64,000 nucleotides of DNA from Bettongia penicillata ogilbyi (lineage: Eukaryota > Chordata > Mammalia > Diprotodontia > Potoroidae). Shown piece by piece: positions 46,735-58,659 of this stretch (position 1 is the first letter of the stretch; every line of letters begins with the position of its first letter). Both the position numbers and the translations under genes were made by a program. The notes beneath the pieces are model-generated. The model was not told the DNA's origin, ran no database searches, and worked only from the letters and a program-made list of their open reading frames with translations. The stretch lies in the NCBI GenBank assembly GCA_023548195.1, contig JAJHZJ010000008.1:3000215-3064214 (forward strand). Direction: 5' to 3'.

Positions 46735-47635
46735 TGAGCAGTCATCTTAAACTCAATATATCTGAAACCAGACTCATTATCTTTACCTCCAAACCCTCAC
46801 CTCTTACCAATTTTTGCTGTCCCATTACTGTCAAGGACACCACCATCCTCCCAGTCACCTAGTCTTCTAACCAGTGTAGGTTTTATCCTTAATTCCTCAT
46901 TCTCTCTCCATCTTTCCTCTCTTCCCCCCAGTATCTGATCAGTTGTCAAGTCCTGACATTTGCCATATCTACTTTCTCCTCATCTCTTATATATACATCT
47001 TCTCCTCTGCAGTGCTGCTGTTATCTTCCGTGCATCATCTCATGCCTGAACTATTGCTATTTCCTTCTTCTGCTTGGTCTCCTTGCTTCCAGTCTATCTT
47101 CCAATCAGCTCTCAGATTGATCTTCTAAAGTTTCATTCTGCTCGTGTCAACCTCCTTATTCTCTTAACTCCAGTGTCTCCCTATTAACTTCCAGGATCAA
47201 ACATAACCTGGTCTTTTAGTCTAATTATCTCTTATTCCCCTTCTCGTACTCCAGGATCCATTGACACTGGCTTCTTTGCCATTCTTGAAACAAGAAACTC
47301 CCTTTCCCACTTCATTCTAGGCATTTTCACTAACTGTTCCCTATGCCATGAATTCTTTTCCTCCTCTTTGTCATCTCCTTGCTTTCCTGGCTTCTTTCCA
47401 GTCTCAGCTAAAATCTCACTTTTTGCAAGAAGCTTTTCTTGATCCCCTTTAATGTCTGATGCCTTGCTTCTGAAATTGTCTCCAAATTATAATTTCTCTG
47501 TCTTGTTTGTGCATAGACTGAGCTCCTTGAGGTCAGGGATGGTTTTTCCCTTTCTTTTATTCCCGGTATTTTGCATAGTACCTAGTATATAGTTAAGTAT
47601 TTAATATCTACTAGTTGACTTGACTAAAGGAAGAT
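46735..47635 (+). mobile_element. L2-like LINE, longest copy in the window
   Basis: ACTCAATATATCTGAAACCA, CACCACCATCCTCCCAGTCA, GCCTGAACTATTGCTATTTC, CTCCCTATTAACTTCCAGGA, TTCTTGATCCCCTTTAATG and the tail TGAGCTCCTTGAGGTCAGGG, with TAGTACCTAGTATATAG. The order matches the RT C-terminal region and 3' UTR of an L2-type LINE. The coding frame is broken. Confidence 0.7.
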
Positions 47636-47639
47636 TGGA

Positions 47640-48530
47640 CCGTGAGTCTGTTTTGACTGTCTACATTTTGTTGCATGTAATCATTGAGAAGAGGAGGATT
47701 TAGTAAGTCTTACTCTCGCTGCCCTGATTTCTTAATGATTTCAAAACTTTAGATTTGGATATTTGGAATATAGCCATATTCCTTTTATTTTTAAATAGAT
47801 TGACAGGACAGATATAGTAAGTTTTGCATTTGAGGAAAATGAGAGCTTAAGAAATTTGTTTAAAGTCAAAGAACTATTTTGTGGAGTCATGCTTTTTTAA
47901 AATTAAATTTTATCTATCTGTCTATTTATCCATCTATTTATTTTATCTAGCAGCTTCACAGGCAGGACTCTGTCTTAAGAGGACAGGTGAGTCCTATCCT
48001 GGAGAAAAGCAAAGCTTATGAGAAGGCACAGGAATAGTTAACTTTATTCTACTGGAAGCTAACCTAATGCAGCTAGAACTGGGTAAAACTTTTATATGTA
48101 GGGATTGCTCTGGACTCTAGTCTTAGGGAGCTCTTTCATGGTAATGTGTCTTTATTTCCTTTTGGAAAGTGATGTAGTTTTAGAGATGTTTCAGTTCAGT
48201 TTTCTTACAAATCTTGTGAGTTCATAGTCTCTGCCTGGGAACCTTAGCAGGGGGTCTATACTTAATGAATGGGAAAGTGTCCAGACCTTGGAACCTGACA
48301 ATGTGGTTGTGTTTCTATTCTGAAGCTTAGAGATAATTTATTTATTCACTACTTTCATAAATATTAGGATACTTAGTTAACTTTTTCTGGTCATACATAT
48401 ACATCCTTTCTTTTTCTTAAATGTGCAGATTGGCCAACCTCTGCCAGATATAGCAACATCCCAAGCTGTTTGGTCCATTTGATTCTTTGGAACTGATGGA
48501 TAGTGCCCTGACTGGTTTTCAGAAGGAACC
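47640..48530. other. Intronic DNA, nothing assigned
   Basis: A short TCTATC-type tract at 47910-47945; otherwise nothing recognised. Confidence 0.45.
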
Positions 48531-48534
48531 ACAA

Positions 48535-48790
48535 ATCACAGAATCTCAGAGTTGGGAGGGACTTTAGAAGTCACTTAGTCCCAACCATACATGAACAAGA
48601 AACCCATCTATAATACATCCAACAAGTAATAGTCCAATTCAGCCTTTACTTGAACACCCTCAGAGAGGCAGAATACAGCACTTCCCAGGGCAAACCATTT
48701 CTACTTTCCATAGCTCAGATTGTGGGAAAATTTTTCTTTACATTGAGCCTAAATTTACTTACAACTTTAAGTCCCCTTGGATGCTTAAAG
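48535..48790 (-). mobile_element. L3/CR1-like LINE fragment
   Basis: CAGAATCTCAGAGTTGGGAG, GAACAAGAAACCCATCTATA and TTACATTGAGCCTAAATTTA follow CR1/L3 read in reverse. Confidence 0.7.
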
Positions 48791-48794
48791 TGTA

Positions 48795-49475
48795 AAATAG
48801 TCAACATTGATATGGAAATGCATATTTGTAAATATTTAATCATCTCTTACTATGTGAAGCATACTGAGCTCACTCTCCCATATCTTTTGTGTGTGTGCTT
48901 TGTTTGGTTGCCTGGGGTGGAAAGGGGGAAAGTAGAGAAGAAGTCTGTCATTGTCAGTATAGGTGAATTTCCACAGTGAGCCCCATGGAAAGCTTTGTCC
49001 AACATAATCACATGTATACAGCCAAGTAAAGGGGAATGGATCCCACAGAAATGAGACAACAAATCCAAAGGGAGTATGTGGATGGAATAATTTGTTTGCT
49101 TGTCTTCACATGTTTAGTAAGAATATATATAGAATATAGCTACTAAAACACTTCTACTTGATCTGGAAGGTTTAGATTTCATTAGGTGGGTAGAGGGTTT
49201 GAGAGCCATGGCATCAAAATATAGAGCACTGACTTAATTGAGGCAGAGAAGATGAGATGAGGCATACAAATCCCCAACATCCAGAATTGAATCTTAGGCT
49301 CTGGATGAATGAGAAGTGACAGGTGACATTAATCTAGACTGTAGAGAAAGAGGTCAAGGAGAAAGATTGGTCACATTTTCTTCTCAGTTCATAGATATTT
49401 GAGGAAGTAAGACATTAGACAAAGGAATTTGTGGAAAAGATAAGCATTAAATTTGGGAATCCTCGTGAGATATTT
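48795..49475. other. Intronic DNA, nothing assigned
   Basis: No recognised repeat or exon. Confidence 0.45.
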
Positions 49476-49479
49476 CCAT

Positions 49480-49582
49480 TAAATTGTAAGTTCCTTGGGC
49501 AGGGACTACCTTTTGCCTCTTTTTGTATTCCCAGCACTTGGCACATAGTAGGCACTTCATGTTTATTGATTGATAGCCTTTA
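49480..49582 (+). mobile_element. L2/MIR-type 3' tail
   Basis: AATTGTAAGTTCCTTGGGCA, CCAGCACTTGGCACATAGTA and a TTTATTGATTGATAG end. Confidence 0.75.
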
Positions 49583-49899
49583 CTTCATACTGAGGTTCTC
49601 TTAATATTGCTCTAAAAATGAATTTCATGAATTATTCTATAGGAGAAAAAGAACCTAATACGCGTTCAAAAATTTCATTGCAATTTCATTGTATATCGTT
49701 GGAGTTCCAGGTGAGGAGCTCCCTTTACCAAAGCAGATCAGCAACTTTTCTTCTTAGAGAGTTGCCTGAGGTACTGTGAGGTTGCAACTTGCCTAGGAGC
49801 TCAAAGCCCAATGTTCCTCAGAGGTAAAAGATTTGTACTTCTGTCTTCCTGATTCTGAGGCCAGCTCTCTATCCCCACTGCACCATGCTGTTTTTCACG

Positions 49900-50930
49900 G
49901 TTGTTTGTTTATATGACACTACTTTACCTTCAGATTTTTGCTAATGTCTATTTTGTTTTTTCATGTACTTGTAATCAAAGCATACTTCCAGTATGTTCCT
50001 CTTTTTAAACTTAAAAATATTATTTCATATGAATGTGTTGTGGTATTTGTCACTTTAATAGTTATGTATTTTTCCCGATTTTGCTTAGTTTTATAATATG
50101 ACTTAATTTGCCTGTTGTTGAGTATTGGTGCTCATTTCTAATATTTTCTTATTTTATTAACATTGTCATTTGTACAAATTATTTTTCCCTCTTTCATATA
50201 TTTTCTTGGAATAAAGCCCTCAAATTGGAAATTATTGGATCAAAAGGGTACAAATCATTATGTAGCTGTTGCATATTGCCAGATTGCTCTTCAGAAAGAT
50301 TCAGCTGATTTATAGCACTACCAAAAAATCTGAAAGTATGCCTGTTGCTCAAGGCCTGCTCACACCATTTTAAAATTATTTTTATTTACTTTGTTTGGTT
50401 ATTGGATGTACAGTGGTACTTTATAGCTGCTTTAGTTGATACATTGATGAACTTTGAGTGAAACTGCATTTTCATATGGTAATTTATTTTCATGTATATG
50501 TGTGTGCACACATGAAAATCATGTATATACATACATATACATACATACACATAAGTGTTTTACTTTTATTATTCATTGAGTAGGATCTGGATAAGTTCTT
50601 ATTTTATTAAACTCTTTTAACATTATAAGCTTTTACTAGTTATGTCATATTTCTTTAATCTGTTGTTTTTCTTTTGAAATGTGTTGACATTTCATTGCAT
50701 AAATATTTTTCTCTTTTAATATACTCCAGCATACCCATCTTTTTCCTGATACCTTCCATTTCTTCAGGAGTCACAAATATATGCTGTTCTGCTTTCTTCC
50801 ATGATTTTTTTTAAATGAAATTAAAATTTTGTTTAAACCCTTTGCCCTTTTGGAATTTATTTCTGGTCTTTCTTAAAGAAGATTTTGATGGTGGGGGAAG
50901 TTTGGTGTTGAGATATTTTTCATAGTGTGT
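49900..50930 (-). mobile_element. Possible old LINE-1 3' UTR, reverse orientation
   Basis: ATTATTGGATCAAAAGGGTA, TGCCAGATTGCTCTTCAGAA and TTTAAACCCTTTGCCCTTTT resemble the reverse complement of old mammalian L1 3' UTRs. It is too decayed to set edges. Confidence 0.4.
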
Positions 50931-50934
50931 AAGA

Positions 50935-52025
50935 ATAGACAAGGGAAGAGTGTCTTTCGACAAGCAAGTTGACAGTTGCCCTTTTTTGACTTGCTCAGGG
51001 AGACCCCTGAAAGACAAGTTGGGAAATGGTGAAAAGTGGAGTTAGTCATTAGTCAAATGCCATTTTGCTCATTATTGTTTTAATGTTGCTTTGTGACTCC
51101 TTAGGTCAACCCTGCTCTACAGAGCCAGCCTGTCTCATGAAATTCCTGAGATCTAGGACTGGTAACTTTTCCTTCTTTTTCATCATTCTTCTCTTTTTCC
51201 ATTCCTTCTCCTTTGTTTAAAATAAGACTCATCATCCCTGAGACTGCTGGAGGTCTCAGAGTTCTTGCGAACTCCTGTCATATGTATCCCATTTAATCAC
51301 TTTATCTTTATAGTTTTCAAAAATAACTTTGAAAGAAATTTAAAATGTCAATTTATTTTGTGAAGTCCTTGGAGAAAGCATTATGTGCCCACAGTCAAAG
51401 AACATGTCTTTCTGGCACAGTACCACGCTAGCTATTAATACTGTGATGCTGCAGAAGCTTGTCTATAAAATTAGACAGTGAACTGCTGTTGATTAAAATT
51501 AGATGCTTTGGAGAAAATATCAGGGTGAAGACACCTCTTTGTGATAGAACCACTTCTAGGCTATTACACAACTAGGTTTTCATTTTGGAAGGAAGAGGTA
51601 AAGTATTCAGGAGCTCAGCATTTTATATGTTGCTTGTTTACTCTTTGAGTGTGATTTTGGCTTTGGCATATGAGTCCTGATAGTGCATAATCCTATCTGG
51701 GCATTTCCTGGCCACTCATAACTAAGCTTCTACACTAAATCTTTTTTTAAAAAATAGCTGAACAAAAACTTAATGCTAGGGGAACTATCATAATTTCCAC
51801 ATTAGCCTCCCATGGCCTGAAATCTTTACTTATATGTCTTATGGTGTCCTGCAGAAGAAATACAACTAATAATGGACTTTGAAGAGTAAGAATAAGGATC
51901 CATGTTGGAGGAGAGAGGGATATAATAGTATAGTGGTTCATAGCAAAAAAAATGACTGTGGTTCTAAATGGTTTCTGTTATGTCGTCATGGTCATTTTCT
52001 CATTTGCTAATATGATGTGTGAGCA
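50935..52025. other. Intronic DNA, nothing assigned
   Basis: No recognised repeat or exon. Confidence 0.45.
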
Positions 52026-52029
52026 GCAA

Positions 52030-52145
52030 CGCAGACAGAAAGCTGGCCTTGGAGTCAGGAATACCACAGTTTGAGTCATATTATCACTTTGTGACCTGGG
52101 AAAGTTAATTGACCTCTCAGGACCTCAAACACCTTTTTCAAGACT
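52030..52145 (+). mobile_element. MIR-type SINE fragment
   Basis: CTGGCCTTGGAGTCAGGAAT, CACTTTGTGACCTGGGAAAG and ATTGACCTCTCAGGACCTCA. Confidence 0.65.
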
Positions 52146-52151
52146 AAAAGT

Positions 52152-52258
52152 TGCATATATATGTGTATGTGTATGTTTGTATATGTGTATGTGTGTGTGT
52201 GTATATATATATATGTTTGTATATGTGTGTGTGTTTGTATATGTATGTATGTATATCT
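52152..52258. repeat. (TG/TA)-rich simple repeat
   Basis: ATATATGTGTATGTGTATGT, TATGTGTGTGTGTGTATATA and similar. Confidence 0.85.
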
Positions 52259-52599
52259 AGTCTGCAACTGTGGAAGAACGTTCTTCAAATGGGACTATCC
52301 TGTACAGAAGAAATCACAGATCTGGTCCTTCCCCAAAAATATCAGTAATAGTTGGTGGCATGATCTTTGTTCTTCTTCCTCCCTAATTGCTCTCTTTCTC
52401 TGAGTGAGTTCCTTCTCTCTTATCCAAAACCTCAAAAATGGGTGTTTACCATGGCCCACTTTTCTTTCTGTCTCATTTATTTCCATAATTTCTACTAGCA
52501 CCTCTAGAAATGGCTCCAGATCTGTCTCCAGCCTGGCCTGCCTTCAGAACTTGAAATGTGAATATCCTACTTCTTACTGAACATGTCTACCTGAAGCCA

Positions 52600-52995
52600 G
52601 GGGTGCTACCCAAAATTCACGAGGTTGCTAAGCTAGTGCCTCCTTCTGAGTTCTCCATCACCTAGTTTCCTGTGCTTGAAGCACTGGGATTATTATCTTT
52701 GACTTCTCCATTATTGATACTCCCTTTTTGCTACTCCTGTCCTGACACAAACCATTATTATTGCCTGACAGGTCTTTTCCATTTCATTTCTTCCCATTGC
52801 CAGTGCCCCATGGCTGCCACTCTCCATACCTCTACCCTAATTATGCTCTCCAAGCCTATATTTGGTTATGTCATTTTTATGTTCAGGATACTTTAGTGGC
52901 TCTTTTAATGCACAATATGCCCTTCTGTAGATCATTGTATCATAGATTTAGAACTGGAAAAGCCCTTGGCACGTAGTAGGTGCTTAATGAATTTT
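52600..52995 (+). mobile_element. L2-like LINE fragment and 3' tail
   Basis: CCATTGCCAGTGCCCCATGG and a GCACGTAGTAGGTGCTTAAT tail at 52969-52988. Confidence 0.45.
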
Positions 52996-52999
52996 ATAG

Positions 53000-53685
53000 A
53001 CTGACTGAACTTTAGTCAAACATTTAATCATTTTATCTTCCTTTTTTCCATAGGCAAATATAAATTTTAACCCAGCCCTTTTCAAAACTATTACAAATTC
53101 TGAAGTAGTAGTGTCTGAATTAATAAATACCCTATGTAATTTCCCTGTATAAATCAACTAGAAGTTTCTTTTTGAGGGCTGTATTAAAAAGAATTTTATT
53201 GATGTCCCTTTTTCTTTCCATCATAGTTATTCAATTATTCCAGCTCTTACCACATAAAAAATTGACTGCTTTTCTTTTGGGTGGGGGAAGGGAACTTTAG
53301 TTGTATTGGTAACTTTTGGGTTTTGTACTGTACTCATTTCCCCAATATTCCCTGTTTCCTCTCCCCTGTCCCTAGGATCTTTTGTTGTCACAAAGAAAAA
53401 CCCCAAAGCAAAACCAGTTCATGCAGTGAACATAACTGACGGCATCCATCATCCCCCACTTTTTTCCTGAGACAAAGGAAATGTGCTTCAGAATCTTTCC
53501 TTCTGAACCAGTATTGTTCATTACCTTTACTATGACTTCAGTTTCCTTTTAATTTTTTTCACTTTTCATATTTTGGTCACTGACGAATGGTTTGCTGAGA
53601 AAAAGGTAACAAAAGATTATTTTGTAGAAACACGACCAGATCCAAACTTTGAAGAGAACGTTATTTGATCTGTTGATTGTCAGTA
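53000..53685. other. Intronic DNA, nothing assigned
   Basis: No recognised repeat or exon. Confidence 0.45.
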
Positions 53686-53689
53686 TCTC

Positions 53690-53950
53690 TTTGAATGATA
53701 ATTATCATTCTGCTGTTATGAACACTTCTCTTCCCCCACCTGTCAATGATACAGATCCTTCAAGGTCAAACACCACCCCTTCTGTGAGGCCTGTAGCACA
53801 TTGCTCATGCTTCCTCTATGCCACTGTCCACCCTCCACCTTGCGTGGTAGTTAAATGATGAAGTCCCTGAGGGAATAAGCTTGTCTGCCTCATTTTGATA
53901 GCTGTCCATCACAATGTCTTGCAGTTGAAATAGCAAGCATAGAAATGAAA
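53690..53950 (+). mobile_element. L2-like LINE 3' fragment
   Basis: CAAGGTCAAACACCACCCCT, CTTCTGTGAGGCCTGTAGCA and TGAAGTCCCTGAGGGAATAA. Confidence 0.45.
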
Positions 53951-54224
53951 CAGCAAGAGTGAAATAGCAAGAAATGATGACTTACTAGCTCTCATCTAGT
54001 TCTCATCTAGGAAGTTCAGAAATGCAAAAGTGACTGTGTGTAATGCTTCATGATACAATTTGATGCTTCAAAATGAGCTACTTTTGGCCATTTGGTGAAG
54101 AACTTTAGTAGCTGACCAAAATGAAATGCCTTTGATAGACCAATGTCATCTGGCTAACCAGCTAGATCCTCTCAGTGTTTGCTCTGAAGAATCAATTAAG
54201 CACCTTTTATCTTGGGGTTAAGCA

Positions 54225-54385
54225 CATTGAATTCAATACCAGAGGAATTGGAGCTAAATCCTTTTCTGTTACTTAGTAATATTATTCTTCTCTAGGCCTT
54301 AGTTTCCTTATTTGTAAAATAAAAGGAGTTGAAGTTAAGATCAGTCCCTCAAGGTCTAAATTCTGTGATTCTGTGGAGTACACTT
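54225..54385 (+). mobile_element. MIR/MAR-type SINE
   Basis: TCTCTAGGCCTTAGTTTCCT, TATTTGTAAAATAAAAGGAG and CAAGGTCTAAATTCTGTGAT. Confidence 0.65.
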
Positions 54386-54729
54386 CATTGGAGCAAAGGT
54401 TCCCTATCAGTCCAAAACAAAATTAGTATTCCTTCTAAATTTTTTTTTCCTGTAGACTAATAAAGCTAAGAGAAGGTTGTTTAAACCATTTCTTTTTGCC
54501 ATCTCATTACTAATGGCTCTTATGCCTTCATTTGTTCCAGACCAGTATGGGAGGGTCTGAGGTCCTGGTTTCAAGTGCAGCTTCTTCTACTTACTAGCTC
54601 TCTCATCTAGCAAGTCACTGAAGTTGTACTAAATAAACATGAAGCCTCCTTCCGTATTTAATAGTCTTTAATTCTAAGTCAGTTATTTCTCCCTGATTTT
54701 CTAATTCTTACATTAATTTCTCACAAAAG

Positions 54730-54809
54730 GTTAAAAAACTGAAGCGAGAGCTGTTGCAGATGAAGCAAGAGTTACTGTACAAAGAACAAGGCTTTGAAAC
54801 ACTGCAACA
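54730..54809 (+). CDS. WWC2: WWC2 internal coding exon, coiled-coil segment (VKKLKRELLQMKQELLYKEQ)
   Basis: The 80-bp exon starts in phase 0, encodes 26 codons (VKKLKRELLQMKQELLYKEQ, then GFETLQ) and ends with the first two bases of a Gln codon. The acceptor is CAAAAG at 54724-54729 behind a pyrimidine-rich stretch, and the donor is GTGAGT from 54810. The heptad-like pattern of Leu/Met with Lys/Glu marks it as part of the WWC coiled coil. In WWC2 the protein should continue with further coiled coil, a C2 domain and an aPKC-binding C-terminal region. I searched 54811-64000 for the next exon by eye and did not find it, so the next intron is at least 9.2 kb. Confidence 0.95.
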
Positions 54810-55540
54810 GTGAGTATAAAAATTTTTGAAATTAATTTGAATACATCACAAGCCCCTGGGCTGTACCAAATAAAATATTAGCAGAGCTTCAGTTCAACAC
54901 ACACTTGTATTGTAAGGTACTGTGCTCCACGCTCAAGATACAAAAGATACCAGTCACCTCATATCTCTGACTTCAAGGCATTGACTTTCTTTTGGAGGGA
55001 TATGGTATCTACAGCTCAGAGGGACTGCTAATATAAGGGATGACAGAGAAAAGATCTTAGCTCTCTAGAATGATGAGTGGAATTTAAGAAGTTGAAATTT
55101 AATAGGGATATAAATATAAAGTGCTATTTTTATGTTCACAAATAGACTGGGACATTTCTGTAGACTGTGAGCTCAACATGAATAAGCATTGTAATATAGC
55201 AGCCATATTAGACAAGCTGATGTGATGGAAGGCTGTGGTTAGATGGGGAATAATATACAGGGGTAGAGTGGAGCCAGCTGGAACCAGAGAGCCAGGTGGG
55301 ACATTTTCATTTTGAACCTTTACATCTTGGAAATTGACAAATACTACAAATCAGGATTTGACTCATAGTTTTCTTGATTGCCTCTAGATTTAAGAAAGTG
55401 ATGAAGAAAATGTTTATAATTTAGATTAAGTTGAAAAGTGTGTCTTGTGCACGTTCTTTTCTTCTGGGTAGCCCATGGTAACCTCTGCCAGCATACTTCT
55501 GGTGTTAGCTCTTGCCTATGTTAGCTTTTAGGTGTCACAT
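54810..55540. other. Start of the next WWC2 intron, nothing assigned
   Basis: No recognised exon. The AAGAAAGTGATGAAGAAAAT stretch near 55393 does not match the next WWC2 segment. Confidence 0.5.
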
Positions 55541-55544
55541 TTGA

Positions 55545-55725
55545 GGAACTTCAGCAAGCTAATGTGTCTCAAGGAATGATGATAAAGTGATAATGAGAGA
55601 AATAGAGACTATATCAAACAAGGATCAATTGAACAAATTTGAGATCTTTAATCTGTTGGTGGGGAACTTGAGAGCAGTCTTCAAGTATTTGAAATTCACT
55701 CATTGAAAAGAGGGAATAGATTCTT
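55545..55725 (+). mobile_element. L3/CR1-like LINE, left half
   Basis: GATAATGAGAGAAATAGAGA, GAGAGCAGTCTTCAAGTATT and AAAGAGGGAATAGATT. It continues at 56650. Confidence 0.65.
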
Positions 55726-55729
55726 CCTT

Positions 55730-55899
55730 CCTTTTTCTTATTTCTTTTTCCCTTCCTCCCTTCCTCCCTTCCTTCTTTCCTTCCTTCCTTCCTTCCTTCC
55801 TTCCTTCCTTCCTTCCTTCCTTCCTTCCTTCCTTCCTTCCTTCCTTCCTTCCTTCCTTCCTTCCTTCCTTCCTTCCTTCCTCCTTCCTTCCTTCCTTCC
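55730..55899. repeat. (TTCC)n microsatellite
   Basis: A nearly pure TTCC run at about 55776-55880 with CCCTTCC-type flanks. Confidence 0.95.
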
Positions 55900-55912
55900 G
55901 AAATCTGTTATT

Positions 55913-56640
55913 TTTTAAAATATATATATATATATATAATATTTTTTATTTCCCCAGTTACATAGTAAACAATTTTTTAATGTTTTCTAAAAGTTTTGCA
56001 CTCCCTACACTCCACCCTTCCTGAGCTGGTAAGCAACCATATAAATGTAATGTGCAGTCATGTTGAACATTTCCATATTAGACATTTTGTACCAGAAGAC
56101 TCAAAAAAAAGATTGAAAGAAAGAAAGAAACTAAAAAATAGCATGCTCCAGTCTGTATTCAAACAACATTAGCTCTTTCTCTGGAGGTGGATAGCATGTC
56201 TCATCAGTAATTCCCCCGGATTGTCTTGTGTCATTGTATTACTGACAGTAGTTAAGTCATTTACATTTCTTTGTCTTACAGTATTGCTGTTAATATAGAC
56301 AACATTCTCTTGGTTCTGCCCCCTTCACTTTGCATCAGTTTACATAAATATTTTCAGGTTTTTCTAAAATCATCCTGCCTATCATTTCCTATGGCGCAAT
56401 AATACTCTATCACAACTGCATTACCACATAGTTTGTTCAGCTGTTTCACAACTGATGGGAATCCCCTTGATTTCCAATTCTTAGCCACCACAAAAAGAGC
56501 TGCTATAAACATTCTTGCACAAATAGGTCATTTTCCTTTTTTTTTTTTTTTTTTTTTTTTTTTTGATGTCTTTGGAATATAGACCTTGCAGTATGTATTG
56601 CTGGATCAAAGGATATGCAGTTTTATAGCCCTTTGGGCAT
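55913..56640 (-). mobile_element. LINE-1 3' end, reverse orientation
   Basis: An (AT)n stretch at 55919-55938, then ACATAGTAAACAATTTTTTA, CCAGTCTGTATTCAAACAAC, TCTGGAGGTGGATAGCATGT, TCGCAAT-like residue, GAATCCCCTTGATTTCCAA, a T-run at 56538-56564 and GCTGGATCAAAGGATATG. Read on the minus strand it matches the L1 3' end at 2028-2675. Confidence 0.8.
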
Positions 56641-56649
56641 AGGGGAATA

Positions 56650-56882
56650 GACTAATTCTGGTTGGTCTGAGAGGGTTGTTAGAGGAGTAGTAGGGGAAAG
56701 TTGCAGATGACCTGATTTAGACATGATAGAAGTAATTTCTCACAATTACAGGTATCCAGGAGTCGAATGGCCTGCCTTGAGAAGGTAGTCAGTTTCTCCA
56801 TAATAGAGGTCTCTAAATGCAGGTTAAGTGATCATTTGTCATTTAGCAAAGATGTTTAGTGGAAACTATTCCAGTAAATTTT
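56650..56882 (+). mobile_element. L3/CR1-like LINE, right half
   Basis: GAATAGACTAATTCTGGTTG, TTCTCACAATTACAGGTATC, GAATGGCCTGCCTTGAGAAG and AGTGATCATTTGTCATTTAG continue the element at 55545 in the same orientation. Confidence 0.65.
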
Positions 56883-56884
56883 TG

Positions 56885-58575
56885 TGATTCCAAATTCAGG
56901 GAGATCCCCACAGCCTGGGCCAAGAACAGGATATTTCTGCTATACCCTCACACTTCTTTCTGTCACATCCTGCCTGAGAATACCAACCAGTTCTAAGGTA
57001 TCTTCTTTAGGGAATGTGCTCAATTCCAGCCCTAAAAGCTCAGAAAGGTACCCTCTTTTGGACTTAGGAACTTGAAATGATTTTTGTCAGCCTATCAAAG
57101 TCTTCATTGAGTACTCAGGGGATTCCCAAAGTAGGGTTTTGCAAAGTTTGCAAGAAGTATTTTGTTCTCTTCCCATGGTTTCTTGTTTTGCTAACCCTAG
57201 AAAAGCATACATTGATTGTTCTACGAGGGAAAATATCAGGTGACATCTAGAGATAACCATTTGTTCTATTTTTTAGTTTCCCATTGACCACTATTCCATA
57301 CATGGATAGCAGTATTTGTCTACATACATGTATCCTGGCCTCTTTTCCTTATTTCACCTAAGACTTTCATGAGCATACTGGTGCTTTAGATTTCACTCCA
57401 TTCCCAAAGGTTCTGTGGGTTTCAATTCTGACCCAGAACTACGTTCCAAACCAGAGTCAGCCTGAGGAAGAGAATTGAAAAAATTACCAAGACAAAATGA
57501 AGTAACCTGGATACCAAATTATTTTGAAGTTTTGTACACCTCTTTCCCTCCCATGAATTTCATTTTCTTGGTAGGAATTCCAGTCTGTTTGATAGCCATG
57601 AGTAGTAGAAAGTTTTGAGGACAATCAGAGTTCAAACTGAGTTTTCTCAGCATGGCCCCTGCCCACTCCACCTCACCCCCAACTAAAGCCCTATTACTGA
57701 GTAGAAAGAAGTTCAATTCTAAGTTAATCTGCCTCAATAGGTGATGGAGATGATTGCAAAATATTCATTTCTAAAATAAGATTTTGGGGGGCCGTGGTAA
57801 ACCATTATAAGTTTGGAAATGTGATTAGAAAATAAAGGGGTAATTGCCCTAATAGGTTTACCCATAAATTAGGTATCATTGACCACACTCAAGCCTAATG
57901 TTGTTTTAAAACAACAGTAACAAGGACATCTCATGCCACAATCCTAGGATTAAAGGTTAGCCAAACATGCTGTTTTTATTATATGAATGCCACAATGAGG
58001 TATTGTTTTAAAACAGCTTGCTTGCAAGCAGTTTTTAGAGGAATCCAAGGCATGTTTGAGAATCTGTCAACAGCATACCACAGGAAAACAATGGACACTT
58101 GTGGAAATTCAGGCTGTCACTTTGGAATGAATCTAATCCCATTAGCTGAAACCTGAAAGATATGATATCTTATGTCAAAGACCTTTTTGTCCATCTTAAT
58201 TATATACAGAATAAAGCGGGATCATTTGGAATGTGGGGCACTATACAAAGTAATGTGTTGCCACGTAGCATGTATGCTACCTGGTCATTCAATCAGAACC
58301 CTCCATTGTCAGTGTGCTTTGGAACTATTTAAACCTGGAGACCTGATGGCTTTAGAGAAATCAAGAGACTTGGTCTGAAAGGATCTTTGCTTATAACTGG
58401 GATATAGTGGGGCAGGATAAGAAGAAAGAAAATCCTTTAGAAAAGAATTTTAAAGAAGCTCAGAAAAGGACATTGCAGTGTTTTAAATATCACATTATTT
58501 TTTGTTGGTTTTGGAATTTTAGTATTCTTTAATGTTGTCATTTTATACTTTAATCCTTTAACAGCTTTATTTGGG
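56885..58575. other. Intronic DNA, nothing assigned
   Basis: No recognised exon or repeat family. Confidence 0.45.
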
Positions 58576-58579
58576 AACA

Positions 58580-58658
58580 GGGTGTGTGTGTCTGTGTGTG
58601 TATCTGTGTGTGTATATGTATGTGTGTGTGTATGTGTGTGTCTGTGTGTGTGTGTTGG
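58580..58658. repeat. (GT)n microsatellite with interruptions
   Basis: GTGTGTGTGTCTGTGTGTGT, a TATATGTATGTGTGTG stretch and further GT. Confidence 0.92.
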
Positions 58659-58659
58659 G

